From JACKII01 sp965222315 (GTDB taxonomy: Bacteria; Pseudomonadota; Alphaproteobacteria; Bin95), in contig OZ244951.1 of NCBI GenBank assembly GCA_965222315.1, positions 2,046,001 through 2,110,000 on the forward strand: a stretch of 64,000 bases of DNA. Direction: 5' to 3'. Under the pieces are notes generated by a model. The model did no database searches and was not told where the DNA came from. It saw only the letters and a program-made list of their open reading frames with translations. Each line of letters opens with the position of its first letter. Positions within the stretch are counted from its first letter, which is position 1. The translations under genes were made by a program, and so were the position numbers. This document shows positions 29,544 to 37,917 of this stretch, piece after piece.

Positions 29544-29734
29544 GCCCACATGGTGCAGTACCCCGCAGTCAAACCCGGCGTCGCCCTGGTTCTCATCGGC
29601 GGTAAAGGCGTCGGTAAGGACTCGCTCATCGAATACGCCGGAGGCATGCTGCGGCCCAAAAACTACGTCAACATGGATACGCCAACGCATCTGACCGGCA
29701 ACTTCAATGCTCACCTGGAGACCTGCCTCCTGGG

Positions 29735-30552
29735 GGGTCTGTTGCATTGCCGCTTTTGGCAGGAATGCGCCTTGCCTTGCGGAAGGATCAGGCAGTGACG
29801 GCAAAGAGGTTTTCGATGAATGTAATCTCACCACGGACTCCGGGAGTGCGGTTGTAGACGCCTCCCTTGACGATCATCCGGATTGCCTCAATGCCTTTGA
29901 GCGTAGCCTTGGCGGTCTTGAGCGATCGGAATCCTCGCATTGGAGTGATGACCTTCTTCAGAGCGGCATGGTCGGATTCGATGCGGTTGTTGAGGTGCTT
30001 TCGATCAATATGATGGATCTGATCTGCCGGGTCGGACCCTGCGTTCTTCTCGGCGATGATTTTCTTGTAGTTCCATGCCTTGTCGGTTGTGATGGTGACA
30101 GGCCGGTAAAGCCTGGCTGCTTCCAGCGTTTGACGGAGAAATGCCCGCGCCGCATTGGCGTCGCGCCGCGCGGTTAGCCGGAATTCAATGAGCCTTCCAA
30201 ATTGGTCGATGGCCCGCCAGAGATAGCGCCATTTGCCGCCGACCCGCACGTAGGTCTCGTCCAAATGCCAATTGAGGCCTCGCCAGCTTCGATGTTTGAA
30301 GGAGCGTTTTGCAATCTCCGGCCCGAATTTCTGAACCCAGCGATAGACGGTCGATGCGTCTACTGTGACACCGCGTTCAGCCAGAAGGTCACGGACGTCC
30401 CGGTAGGAAAGGCCATAGCGGCAATACCATCGGACGGCGGTGAGGATAACGGATTGCGGGAACCGATGACCCTTGAATGGCGATCTGTGCATCTCGTCGC
30501 TCCCCTAAAAAGCCTATTCTCGGACTTAGCCAGCCAATAATGCAACAGACCC
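29735..30552 (-). mobile_element. IS6-family element, copy 1 (818 bp)
   Basis: The ends GGGTCTGTTGCATT and AATGCAACAGACCC are the usual IS6 termini. An apparently identical copy in the same orientation is at 59358-60175. The 8 bp on each side (CTCCTGGG and CTTTTATA) do not match, so there is no target duplication; a rearrangement has occurred here. It truncates the primase gene. Confidence 0.9.
29788..30492 (-). CDS. IS6-family transposase, copy 1
   Basis: 234 aa. DDE residues appear in NWHLDETYVRVGGKW, ITTDKAWNY and NRIESDHAALKK, the order and spacing of IS6/IS26 enzymes. Its protein is identical to that of copy 2 over the full length, suggesting recent duplication or ongoing homologous exchange. 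Confidence 0.93.
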   Translation of the reverse strand: MHRSPFKGHRFPQSVILTAVRWYCRYGLSYRDVRDLLAERGVTVDASTVYRWVQKFGPEIAKRSFKHRSWRGLNWHLDETYVRVGGKWRYLWRAIDQFGRLIEFRLTARRDANAARAFLRQTLEAARLYRPVTITTDKAWNYKKIIAEKNAGSDPADQIHHIDRKHLNNRIESDHAALKKVITPMRGFRSLKTAKATLKGIEAIRMIVKGGVYNRTPGVRGEITFIENLFAVTA

Positions 30553-30939
30553 CTTTTATAACTCTATTTAACACCCTTCGGACCAGTCGGTTTAACCCGT
30601 TCCATCACAAAAAATTATAGAATCTCGCAGCATAGCTGCTCGATACTTTCCAAATCTCCGCCCTACATCCCATCAGGATGCAGCCCGGAACCCGAACCAG
30701 TTGCCGATGCCGCAAGAACTTTGATTCAACGGCAGACGACAGAGCTTTCAGATCGGTCAGAGACAAATTGCTTTCCCATGAAACCAGGCAGTTTGGTCAG
30801 AGCGTAAACCGCGGGCGTTGGTGCCAGCCGAAAGGCCACTGAAATCGATTTTGGCGCGTTCTGAACCCAGTCTGCGAAGTTTTGTAGGTCTGAGGGAAGG
30901 GCAGGGGCCTTTATGACCCTGTAGAGCCAAATTTTCGGC
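30553..30939. other. No confident gene
   Basis: Apart from a weak 95-codon minus-strand frame (30726-31013) without recognisable motifs, nothing is seen. The first ~60 bp are AT-rich. Confidence 0.5.
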
Positions 30940-31191
30940 CTATTGCAAATTGGCCAGGTCCGGAAATGTGATCGGGCAATAGCGCAGGCTTCCCGAAGAT
31001 GATGGCTGCTCACAGCTCTTGGCTAGGAAGGATGCCAGATCCGGCAGGCTTGTGTCCTTGCCATGGGCCGCGATCAACCCTGCCAGGCGGTAACGGCCCG
31101 CCCGGCCGCATTTCATGCATTCGACCGACAGCACGGCCAGGCGGCCGCGCAAATCACCCAGGGTGACGGCGCCTCTCATGGCCAGGACCAC
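30940..31191 (-). CDS. Small conserved CxxCGRxGRY protein
   Basis: 83 aa (an ATG at 31179 would give 79). TLGDLRGRLAVLSVECMKCG followed by RAGRYRLAGLIAAHG resembles a family of small alphaproteobacterial proteins with a CxxCGRxGxY zinc-ribbon-like half-site and a C-terminal CP-x-L-x-x-L motif (here CPITFPDLANL). Cysteines are available for metal binding but the function is unknown. The C-terminal half appears shortened against my memory of the family. Confidence 0.45.
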   Translation of the reverse strand: MVLAMRGAVTLGDLRGRLAVLSVECMKCGRAGRYRLAGLIAAHGKDTSLPDLASFLAKSCEQPSSSGSLRYCPITFPDLANLQ

Positions 31192-31637
31192 ATTGGGAGT
31201 GTCGGCAATCGTCCGCTTTCTGGCTTCGTGGTATCAGGTACGGGAGCCAGGAGAGATAAGGCCCTCCGCCCACCAAAAACAGGCCGGTCGCCTTTTGTTC
31301 TACACCACCTCGACGTTTTCCCTTATGCGCTGCCCAGAACCATGGCCGCAAGGACGCTCGCGCGCCGCCGCAGGCGGTTTCATCCTTGCCGCCAGAACCG
31401 TGTGCAGCGCAACGGCCACTGACCGAGGCGGCTCCGAAAACAGGCTCGAATGACCAGGCTCTTCCCAAAACGAAACTGGGGCAGGGACCAGCTTACCGCT
31501 GATCCAGCAGGCACCCTTGTGCAAGATGCTGCTCCCCGTCCAGGTTCGCACTACCCCAAAGATCATGGAGGTAGGCACAGGGGGTTAGAAAAAACAAAAA
31601 GAGGCTATCCAAGAGGAGCGTGCTGAAACATTGACGC
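31192..31637. other. No confident gene
   Basis: About 450 bp, GC-rich to 31540 and AT-rich after. Overlapping open frames on both strands lack motifs and good ribosome sites. A purine-rich run (GGGGGTTAGAAAAAACAAAAAGAGG) precedes the higBA promoter. Confidence 0.5.
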
Positions 31638-31666
31638 TTGACGTACAGGGGATTGTGCGCTATATT
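31638..31666 (+). promoter_or_regulatory. higBA promoter, sigma70-like
   Basis: TTGACG at 31638-31643, a 17-bp spacer and TATATT at 31661-31666. Transcription would start near 31673, at or next to the ATG of higB (31674), implying a leaderless or near-leaderless message. The small palindrome ATAGCTAT (31668-31675) overlaps this start and could be part of a HigA operator. Confidence 0.55.
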
Positions 31667-31673
31667 GATAGCT

Positions 31674-31958
31674 ATGATCCTGGGATACCGAGACAAGAAA
31701 ACCGAAGCCTTCGCACAAGGCCAGTTTATCCGAGATTTCCAGGGATTTGAGAAACAAGCCGCAAGACGGCTCGCAGCGCTGAATGCTGCACCCTCTCTCG
31801 ATACACTCAGGGCTTTACCCAGCAACAGGCTGGAAGCCCTCAGAGGCGATAGGGCAGGGCAGTTCTCCATTCGCATCAATCAGCAATGGCGCATCTGCTT
31901 TGAATGGCCAGCAGGCCAACCAGGCCCTAGCCAGGTCGAGATTGTGGATTACCATTGA
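31674..31958 (+). CDS. higB: HigB-type toxin (RelE superfamily mRNA interferase)
   Basis: 94 aa. FIRDFQGFEKQAARRLAALNAA, then LPSNRLEALRGDRAGQFSIRINQQWRICFEW and VDYH at the end, are classic HigB features. The basic residues of the RelE-like active site (the R in GQFSIRINQQWRICF and the terminal VDYH) are present. The toxin would cut mRNA on ribosomes. Toxin-first order is the HigBA hallmark. It lies 17 bp upstream of higA, just after the strong promoter above. Its proximity to the conflict-type gene 32356-36252 suggests a defence or stabilisation region. Confidence 0.9.
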   Translation: MILGYRDKKTEAFAQGQFIRDFQGFEKQAARRLAALNAAPSLDTLRALPSNRLEALRGDRAGQFSIRINQQWRICFEWPAGQPGPSQVEIVDYH

Positions 31959-31975
31959 TAGAAGGAGGCAAGATC

Positions 31976-32293
31976 ATGTTTGATAGAGCAGTCCATCCCG
32001 GCGAGATCCTCAAAGAGGAGTTGGCGGAACTGGGAATTACACCGACAGAATTCTCACGCCAGATCAGCGTGCCGCCCAACCGTGTCAGCCAGATCATTTC
32101 CGGCAAACGATCGATCACGGGCGATACTGCGCTGCGTATAGGCCATTGGTTCGGCAATGAGCCGGAATTCTGGATGAATCTGCAAGCGCAGTTTGAGCTA
32201 GCAGTAGCCAACCAGGAAACTGGCGAGGCAATTAAACATCTGCCGACCAAGGACAGCCTGGCCCCGCAGCCAGAGCAGCCGAGGCTGGTTTAG
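31976..32293 (+). CDS. higA: HigA-type antitoxin (HTH, XRE family)
   Basis: 105 aa from ATG 31976 with GAAGGAGGCAAG just upstream. HPGEILKEELAELGITPTEFSRQI then VPPNRVSQIISGKRSITGDTALRI is the standard HigA helix-turn-helix. FGNEPEFWMNLQAQFELAVA is the dimerisation/toxin-binding helix. It neutralises HigB and represses the operon. The short C-terminal Pro/Gln/Glu tail is disordered-looking. Confidence 0.92.
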   Translation: MFDRAVHPGEILKEELAELGITPTEFSRQISVPPNRVSQIISGKRSITGDTALRIGHWFGNEPEFWMNLQAQFELAVANQETGEAIKHLPTKDSLAPQPEQPRLV

Positions 32294-32355
32294 ATTATGA
32301 CAAAGACCCTTGTTATGGCTTCTATTGAACTGCGCTGATGGTCACGACCTAACGC

Positions 32356-35300
32356 ATGCTCACCTATTCACAGATTCAGCATCCTCGTCCTAAAGGGGAA
32401 CGAGAGTTTCAGGAAATTGTCCTGAAATTGCTGCAGCATGAATGGAATGATCCGTATGCGATCCTGTATGGTCGCACAGGTCAAGCGCAGCAAGGCGTCG
32501 ATATCTCCGGATCGGACAAACGCGGCGGTTTCAATAACGCAGGTTGCCAATGTAAAGGCTCTGTAAAGAATGAACCACGTCGACTAAGCGAGAACGAAAT
32601 TGAAAAAGAAGTTGAAAAGGCCAAAAAATATAAGCCTGCACTTGATCTTTTTATAATTGCTTATGCTGGCGATCGTGATGCGAAGCTCCAAGAAAAGACA
32701 CGAGAGCTCGATAAAGAGAATAAGGAGAGTGGCCTTTTTGAGATAGTACTCTGGTCATGGGACGACATCGTAGAGCGTGCCGGGGCGTTTCCCGAGATGC
32801 GCCGGGAAATGTATCTTCAGGACGACTATATTTACTCATCCGTGCGGGACCCCAAACGGGAACCAACGGATCTGGCTACCGATATTGCAGCCCTACATAC
32901 GATAGTTGGCAATCTTCAAACACACGTCTTAGCAAATACATCTTCCATCGCTTCCACAGCCCCATCCGATGCTGTAGCCGAAGCCAAGATCGATGTCTGG
33001 CGTGATCAGATACGCGCGGGTCAGGCTGTTGCCACAATTGAGCCCCTTCGCGCCTTTATTGCAGCGCTCGACGACGGTGCAAGTTTACATGTGAGATTTA
33101 GGGCATACGGGAATCTTGGTGCTGCACTTGATCAAATAGGTAAGCATGATCAAGCGATTGAGGCCTATGAGCAGGCTGCTAAAGCCGAGCCAGATACTGC
33201 CGGAGGGCGTGCCTATAAGGCACGGGCTCTGATCGAACGTGGCTTAAAATCCGAGGCATTCAAAGAGGCCGCAGCTGTTTTGGAAATCGATCCAGAACAG
33301 CGCTTAGCAGCGGTGGTGCTGATAGAGGCTGCTTCCCCGGCAATGACTGCTGAAGAGCTGGAAGGGCGTGTCGGCGCAGCTATTTGTTTCGTCGATGTCG
33401 CATCATCCTTAGCGGCTCGTTACTCCGACGAGTGTCGTCACGATGATGCACTTCGCATCGCAAGAACGATCGATGACGAAGGACGCAAAGCACTAAAAAA
33501 CGCAACCGTCGCGCAAGCCATATTGCGCAAATATGAGCAAAGCCTTGAAATCCGGATAGGGATGCCCCTTCGGCCGGGAGATCGTGAACTTCTTGCAGAG
33601 GCGCGAGACCTGCTCGAAGAAGCCTGGGTTTGGGCAAAAAACCGCCCTGACAAGGGTCTTTGGATTTTCCTAGCGGCTAACCTAGTTGCGGCCTGCCGTT
33701 TTATAGGTGAGGACGTGAAGGCCGACGGTGTTGCTTTGGAAGCATATGAGATTGCGCCCGACAACATCGATATTATGGAACGCGCGGTTGTCGCCTTTAT
33801 GCACGGGGGGGTGGGAGACAAGGCTTCCGAGGTAGCAATAAAGTGCGCAAAAACAGGCCTGCCGCGCGGTGCATTGTTGGCCGCAGATGTTTTTGCTTGG
33901 TCAGGAGATTGGGGCTCCCTCCATATTTGGGCGGAAAAGGCCTTTAAGATGGCGATCAATGACATTGATCGCGCTCGAGCGGCCCAACTTAACGTGCTTG
34001 CTGTCCGGCACACTGCCGGTCCAGCTGATGCGCTGGCAAAAGGAGACAATCTCCGTCCCAGTTTTCCACCTAATGTAGGATTTGAGGCCACTGTTGCCGA
34101 AGCCGCTCGCCGTACCGGTAACATTAACGCCGAGAACGCCGCCCGCACTAGGCTAGATGCTTTCGATCCTGAGGCTCTCAATCCGCTGGAACGCTTTGAA
34201 CTTGCTAACGCATATGCTGACCAGGGTGAGTGGGAACACGCTGCTGATCTTCTTGATGGACTCTATAGCCTCGATCGTCCCTCCGAACCGCTTCGGCAAA
34301 GGCTACTCTTTCTCTATCGCGCAGACCTCCGGTCGAAAGCGCGTATTCTCTATGAATCGCTGCAAGGCAAGGCGCTCAAGTCTCGAGACATTCTTCGTCT
34401 TGGTGCTGCAATCTACGAGAGGGCTGGAATGTTGCCGCACGCATTGACGGAGCTCAAGAAGGCCCTCGATCTCGATAAGGATGATCTTGGTAGCCGCCTG
34501 GATTGGGTACGCCTGTGCATCCGCATCAATGACGAAGATAAAGCCTCCGAGTGGATCAAAACAGTCACGCCCGACTTCGACGCTGACCCAGATGACCTTA
34601 TGGAGCTTGCATTGGTCTTTGACCGATACGGGCTCAGGGAAAAAGCTATTGCTCTTGGTTACAAGGCATTACGCCGTTACTGGGGGAAAAGTGAGCGACT
34701 TCATCTCATGTATATGTCGCTTTTCTTTATGCATCCACACATGGAATCCTTCCTCACTAGCATAAACGTTGCCGAGAACACTGTGGTCTTTCTTGAGAAT
34801 GATCATGGAGGAACCGCACGCTACCGCATTGAGGCAGATGTCGAGCCTGCTCAGGATGTACTCGCGCCGGATTGGCCATTTGCCCAATGCCTAATGGGAA
34901 AGACTGTTGGTGATATAGCTGTCACTAACAAGGGTATAGGCCAGTCCGAAAGCTGGAAGATCGTTCAGATCAAGCACAAGTTCCTAGCCTTCTTTCACGA
35001 TGTTCTTGAAGCACACGAGACGCTGTTCCCAGGCAGTCGAGCTATCGGTCGCTTCACCATCGATTCCAACACGAAAGACGGTTTTGATCCTCTCTTTGAG
35101 CAGGTAAGGGCGCGTGCGCGCGTAGCAACACAAGCGTCCGATCTCTATAAAAATAAGTTTGTTCCCATCGATACAATTGGGAAAGTTCTTGGCCTTGATG
35201 TCATTGCCGCTTCGCGGGGGTTGCGTTTTGAGATGGGCATTCCGCTGGACGTTTGCATCGGCAACACACCCGAACGCGATCAAGCGATAACCCAACTCAG

Positions 35301-36252
35301 GAGCGTCAAGAGTGTCATTGTTGATCCGGCTACTCTCGCTATCTGGCAGGATATAGGTCTTCTTGCCGAGCTCGACTCAATGACAGACTTTGAGGTTTGT
35401 ATCGTGCAAGCAACGATGGATTTGCTGAACGAGCGTGTTGATGACGCAAGAAGTGCAATGGAAAAAGAAGGAGGCATGCTTGAAGCTCATGGTGACAAGA
35501 TCGCCATGATTGAACCGACCAAGAAGGAGCGCGCGGCTTACGTTGAGCATTCTGCTGCATTGCTTAACTGGTGTCGCCGTAAAGCAAAAATCCTGCCCAC
35601 AGAACCGCTGAGAGGTATGGCAGAAGGGGCGGACATCTTCTCTAACTATACGATTGACACGCTGGGTACTCTTGCTGAGGTCAGACTTCCGGCAATCATT
35701 GACGACCGTCGGCTTCGAATGTTCGCGGCCCAGCTTGGTGGAGTCCAGTTGGGATGGACGCAGGCCCTTCTGATGTGTTGGCTTAACGAAGAGAAGATTT
35801 CGCGAACAGTTTACGCGTCGCTAGTCGCTAAGCTAAACGCATCAAAGGTAGGCTTCGTGTCTGTCGCTGGCGAAGACCTGCGTGCTGCGGTGGATTCAGA
35901 CAACCAGGATGAATTCGATGCGCTTGTTTCCGCACTGACCCTTCCGACGGTTGAAGTTCATTCACTTGTCAGCGTTATCTCAGATTTTATCACCGCCCTT
36001 TGGGTGATCCCGAAATACCGAGATTGTCGCGATCGCTTGGCAAGCCGTGTTCTTGAAATTCTTTTGCGACGCAGTGAATGGCTTGATGCTCTTCATGCGG
36101 TTGTAGTCTTAGTTTATCGAAGCATTGGACGTTTTTCACAGTCGGATCCACGTGATGCCAGTTTATGGCTCAGCTATGTCGAGCGATTTGCGAGCGGACA
36201 TTTTATACTTGATGCGTTGCTGCAGCGGGGAAAGGCAGATGCATCGGGCTGA
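32356..36252 (+). CDS. Nuclease-like / TPR / GreA-B-C-like / PIN-like conflict protein
   Basis: 1298 aa. Residues ~10-110 look like a PD-(D/E)xK (Mrr-like) domain: GRTGQAQQGVDI with Asp49, and CQCKG with Gln65-x-Lys67. Residues ~200-780 are helical repeats of TPR type (for example AYGNLGAALDQIGKHDQAIEAYEQAAKAEPD near 250-280). Residues ~800-870 resemble a GreA/GreB C-terminal domain (APDWPFAQCLMGKTVGDIAV at 837-855). The C-terminus (from ~980) looks like a PIN-like nuclease with candidate acids Asp990 (VIVDPATL), Asp1093 (GADIF) and Asp1116/1117 (IIDDRR). TPR-GreAB-C-PIN proteins are known from computational surveys as predicted conflict effectors; the added N-terminal nuclease motif is noteworthy. 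Function is inferred only. It lies 63 bp after higA, a single-gene unit with moderate GC. Confidence 0.65.
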   Translation: MLTYSQIQHPRPKGEREFQEIVLKLLQHEWNDPYAILYGRTGQAQQGVDISGSDKRGGFNNAGCQCKGSVKNEPRRLSENEIEKEVEKAKKYKPALDLFIIAYAGDRDAKLQEKTRELDKENKESGLFEIVLWSWDDIVERAGAFPEMRREMYLQDDYIYSSVRDPKREPTDLATDIAALHTIVGNLQTHVLANTSSIASTAPSDAVAEAKIDVWRDQIRAGQAVATIEPLRAFIAALDDGASLHVRFRAYGNLGAALDQIGKHDQAIEAYEQAAKAEPDTAGGRAYKARALIERGLKSEAFKEAAAVLEIDPEQRLAAVVLIEAASPAMTAEELEGRVGAAICFVDVASSLAARYSDECRHDDALRIARTIDDEGRKALKNATVAQAILRKYEQSLEIRIGMPLRPGDRELLAEARDLLEEAWVWAKNRPDKGLWIFLAANLVAACRFIGEDVKADGVALEAYEIAPDNIDIMERAVVAFMHGGVGDKASEVAIKCAKTGLPRGALLAADVFAWSGDWGSLHIWAEKAFKMAINDIDRARAAQLNVLAVRHTAGPADALAKGDNLRPSFPPNVGFEATVAEAARRTGNINAENAARTRLDAFDPEALNPLERFELANAYADQGEWEHAADLLDGLYSLDRPSEPLRQRLLFLYRADLRSKARILYESLQGKALKSRDILRLGAAIYERAGMLPHALTELKKALDLDKDDLGSRLDWVRLCIRINDEDKASEWIKTVTPDFDADPDDLMELALVFDRYGLREKAIALGYKALRRYWGKSERLHLMYMSLFFMHPHMESFLTSINVAENTVVFLENDHGGTARYRIEADVEPAQDVLAPDWPFAQCLMGKTVGDIAVTNKGIGQSESWKIVQIKHKFLAFFHDVLEAHETLFPGSRAIGRFTIDSNTKDGFDPLFEQVRARARVATQASDLYKNKFVPIDTIGKVLGLDVIAASRGLRFEMGIPLDVCIGNTPERDQAITQLRSVKSVIVDPATLAIWQDIGLLAELDSMTDFEVCIVQATMDLLNERVDDARSAMEKEGGMLEAHGDKIAMIEPTKKERAAYVEHSAALLNWCRRKAKILPTEPLRGMAEGADIFSNYTIDTLGTLAEVRLPAIIDDRRLRMFAAQLGGVQLGWTQALLMCWLNEEKISRTVYASLVAKLNASKVGFVSVAGEDLRAAVDSDNQDEFDALVSALTLPTVEVHSLVSVISDFITALWVIPKYRDCRDRLASRVLEILLRRSEWLDALHAVVVLVYRSIGRFSQSDPRDASLWLSYVERFASGHFILDALLQRGKADASG

Positions 36253-36340
36253 GACAAGGGTGAGGGAGAAGCCAACCTGTCCGACGATACGTGCCTTTCG
36301 TTGGACAGATTGGCTAATCAGGTAGGGGCGCTGCTGATCC

Positions 36341-36496
36341 CCGTGATAGCGGCACACATCCGCTGTCGCCTGGCCGGTCTCTTGCTCTTTCAGGATGCCG
36401 ATTATCTGCTCTTCGCTGAACCTCGCTTCATTCGTCCGTCTCCTTCGTGGTGGCGGACTCTACCAAAATTTGGATGGAAATCTGGGGCTCAGGTCA
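36341..36496 (-). pseudogene. IS3-family orfA remnant
   Basis: The minus strand gives the element end TGACCTGAGCCCCAGATT, then ATGAAGCGAGG and, after a small deletion, SEEQIIGILKEQETGQATADVCRYHG, the opening of an IS3-family OrfA. The sequence then diverges, so only ~155 bp remain. Confidence 0.75.
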
Positions 36497-36653
36497 CAGG
36501 CCTACAACCATAGATCTTCCGACATCTAACCCCTGTGCCAAAGCCCTTTCATGGCGTAAGTTACCCTTGCAAAAAAATTGAACTGGCCCCCGTTTTGACC
36601 GGACACCCGGCATAGCTCTTGGAAGGCTCAAGGATATCCTTGAGGACAGGCTT

Positions 36654-37043
36654 ATGTCGGACGACTATCAACGCATTGAAGTGATCACGGGCACCGCCCG
36701 GCGCCGGCACTGGTCGGCGGCGGAGAAGCTGCGGATTGTCGAGGAGACGTTTGTGAGCGGCGAGACGATCTCGTCGGTGGCGCGCCGCAACGGTGTCGCA
36801 GCGAACCTGCTCTACCGCTGGCGGCGGCTGATGACCGAGGGAGGGACAATCGCTGTGCAGGCCGATGACGACGTGGTGGCGGCAAGCGAGATCAAGCGCC
36901 TGCAGCAACAGGTGCGGGAACTGGAGCGCCAGCTTGGCCGCAAGACCATGGAAGCGGAGATCCTGAAAGAGGCTCTCGCCAAGGCACAGTCAAAAAAACC
37001 GAGCTTGCACGCGCTCTCGCCCTGGAAGGACGATGGCCGATGA
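36654..37043 (+). CDS. IS2-group transposase OrfA
   Basis: 129 aa. HTH segment RRRHWSAAEKLRIVEETFV..ISSVARRNGVAANLLYRWRR and a C-terminal leucine-zipper-like helix (IKRLQQQVRELERQLGRKTME). It ends in ATGA overlapping OrfB, the place where IS3 elements make the OrfAB fusion by programmed frameshift. Confidence 0.9.
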   Translation: MSDDYQRIEVITGTARRRHWSAAEKLRIVEETFVSGETISSVARRNGVAANLLYRWRRLMTEGGTIAVQADDDVVAASEIKRLQQQVRELERQLGRKTMEAEILKEALAKAQSKKPSLHALSPWKDDGR

Positions 37044-37885
37044 AGACCATCACTTCGACGCTCGGCGTCTCTCGCTCGAACCTGTATGAGCAGACCTCGG
37101 ATGCAACAAGGCCGCGTCGGCGCCCTTTGAATTTGCAAGACGCGGCTTTATTGCGGCGGCTTCGCCGCCACGTTGACGACCGCCCAACCTATGGCTACCG
37201 CCGCATAACCGCCCTGCTGCGCCGGGAACTGGTGGCGGAAGGCTTGCCGCCCGTGAACCACAAAAAGGTCTTCCGCCTGATGCAGATGCACGGCCTGTTG
37301 CTGGGGCGCCACAGCGGGCGGCGGCATGGACGGACCCATGACGGCAAGGTCGTGGTGATGGCCTCGAACCGGCGCTGGTGCTCGGATGCGCTGGAGTTCG
37401 CTTGCTGGAATGGCGAGGTGGTACGAGTGGCGTTCGTCATCGACGCGCACGACCGCGAGGTCATCGCCTGGCAGTCGGTTGTCGGCGGCGGCATCAGCGG
37501 TTCCGAGGTCCGGGATATGATGCTGGAGGCCGTCGAGAAGCGGTTCGCTTCGATCCGGGCACCGCATGCCGTCGAATGGCTGTCGGACAACGGCTCGCCC
37601 TATACGGCCTATGAAACCCGCGTGTTCGCCGGGCAATTGAACCTGGTGCCGTGCTTCACGCCAGTAGCCAGTCCGGAATCGAACGGCATGTCGGAAGCCT
37701 TCGTGCGGACGCTCAAACGGGACTATGTCCGGGTCAGGCCGCTGCCGGATGCAAAGACGGCCCTATCACAGATCGCTGGGTGGTTCGAAGACTACAACGA
37801 GAACCATCCGCATTCCGGGTTGCGCATGCGCTCGCCTCGCGAGTACATCCGCTCCCAACAACCCGCCGAGGTGTCCGGTCTATAG
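37040..37885 (+). CDS. IS2-group transposase OrfB
   Basis: 281 aa with the DDE integrase core: WCSDALEFACWNGEVVRVAF (first Asp), LSDNGSPYTA (second Asp) and SNGMSEAFVRTLKRDY (Glu). YGYRRITALLRRE and HSGLRMRSPREY are conserved IS3 motifs. It overlaps OrfA by 4 bp and appears intact. Confidence 0.92.
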   Translation: MKTITSTLGVSRSNLYEQTSDATRPRRRPLNLQDAALLRRLRRHVDDRPTYGYRRITALLRRELVAEGLPPVNHKKVFRLMQMHGLLLGRHSGRRHGRTHDGKVVVMASNRRWCSDALEFACWNGEVVRVAFVIDAHDREVIAWQSVVGGGISGSEVRDMMLEAVEKRFASIRAPHAVEWLSDNGSPYTAYETRVFAGQLNLVPCFTPVASPESNGMSEAFVRTLKRDYVRVRPLPDAKTALSQIAGWFEDYNENHPHSGLRMRSPREYIRSQQPAEVSGL

Positions 37886-37917
37886 GGGGCAACATCAAAA
37901 ATACGCAGGAAATTGCA

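Larger units (their letters stand above)
26975..29734 (+). pseudogene. Phage/plasmid-type primase-helicase, interrupted twice
   Basis: The first segment (26975-28439) encodes ~488 aa. VTWRRDADGKRIPISPKTGK and GIDIDGC..TYAEVSPSGGGVHVLF are typical of the primase-polymerase-like N-domain of phage and plasmid replication proteins. KFDGLVFDP-like and YLIKWFAHM sequences open the DUF5906-type helicase domain. An IS481-like element (28440-29543) sits inside the codon for Met488. After the 7-bp duplication the frame resumes exactly (29551-29734) with GVALVLIGGKGVGKDSLIEY (Walker A) and HLTGNFNAHLE, and is then cut for good by an IS6-family copy at 29735. The rest of the ATPase domain is not found in the window. 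The gene probably replicated or maintained the ancestral element. Confidence 0.8.
36579..37897 (+). mobile_element. IS3-family (IS2-group) element (1319 bp)
   Basis: Inverted termini TGAACTGGCCCCC..GACCGGACACC (left) and the complement of TGATGTTGCCCCCTATAG (right). A 5-bp duplication AAAAT flanks the element (36574-36578 and 37898-37902). It is inserted about 20 bp before the methyltransferase start, probably separating that gene from its promoter. Confidence 0.85.
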
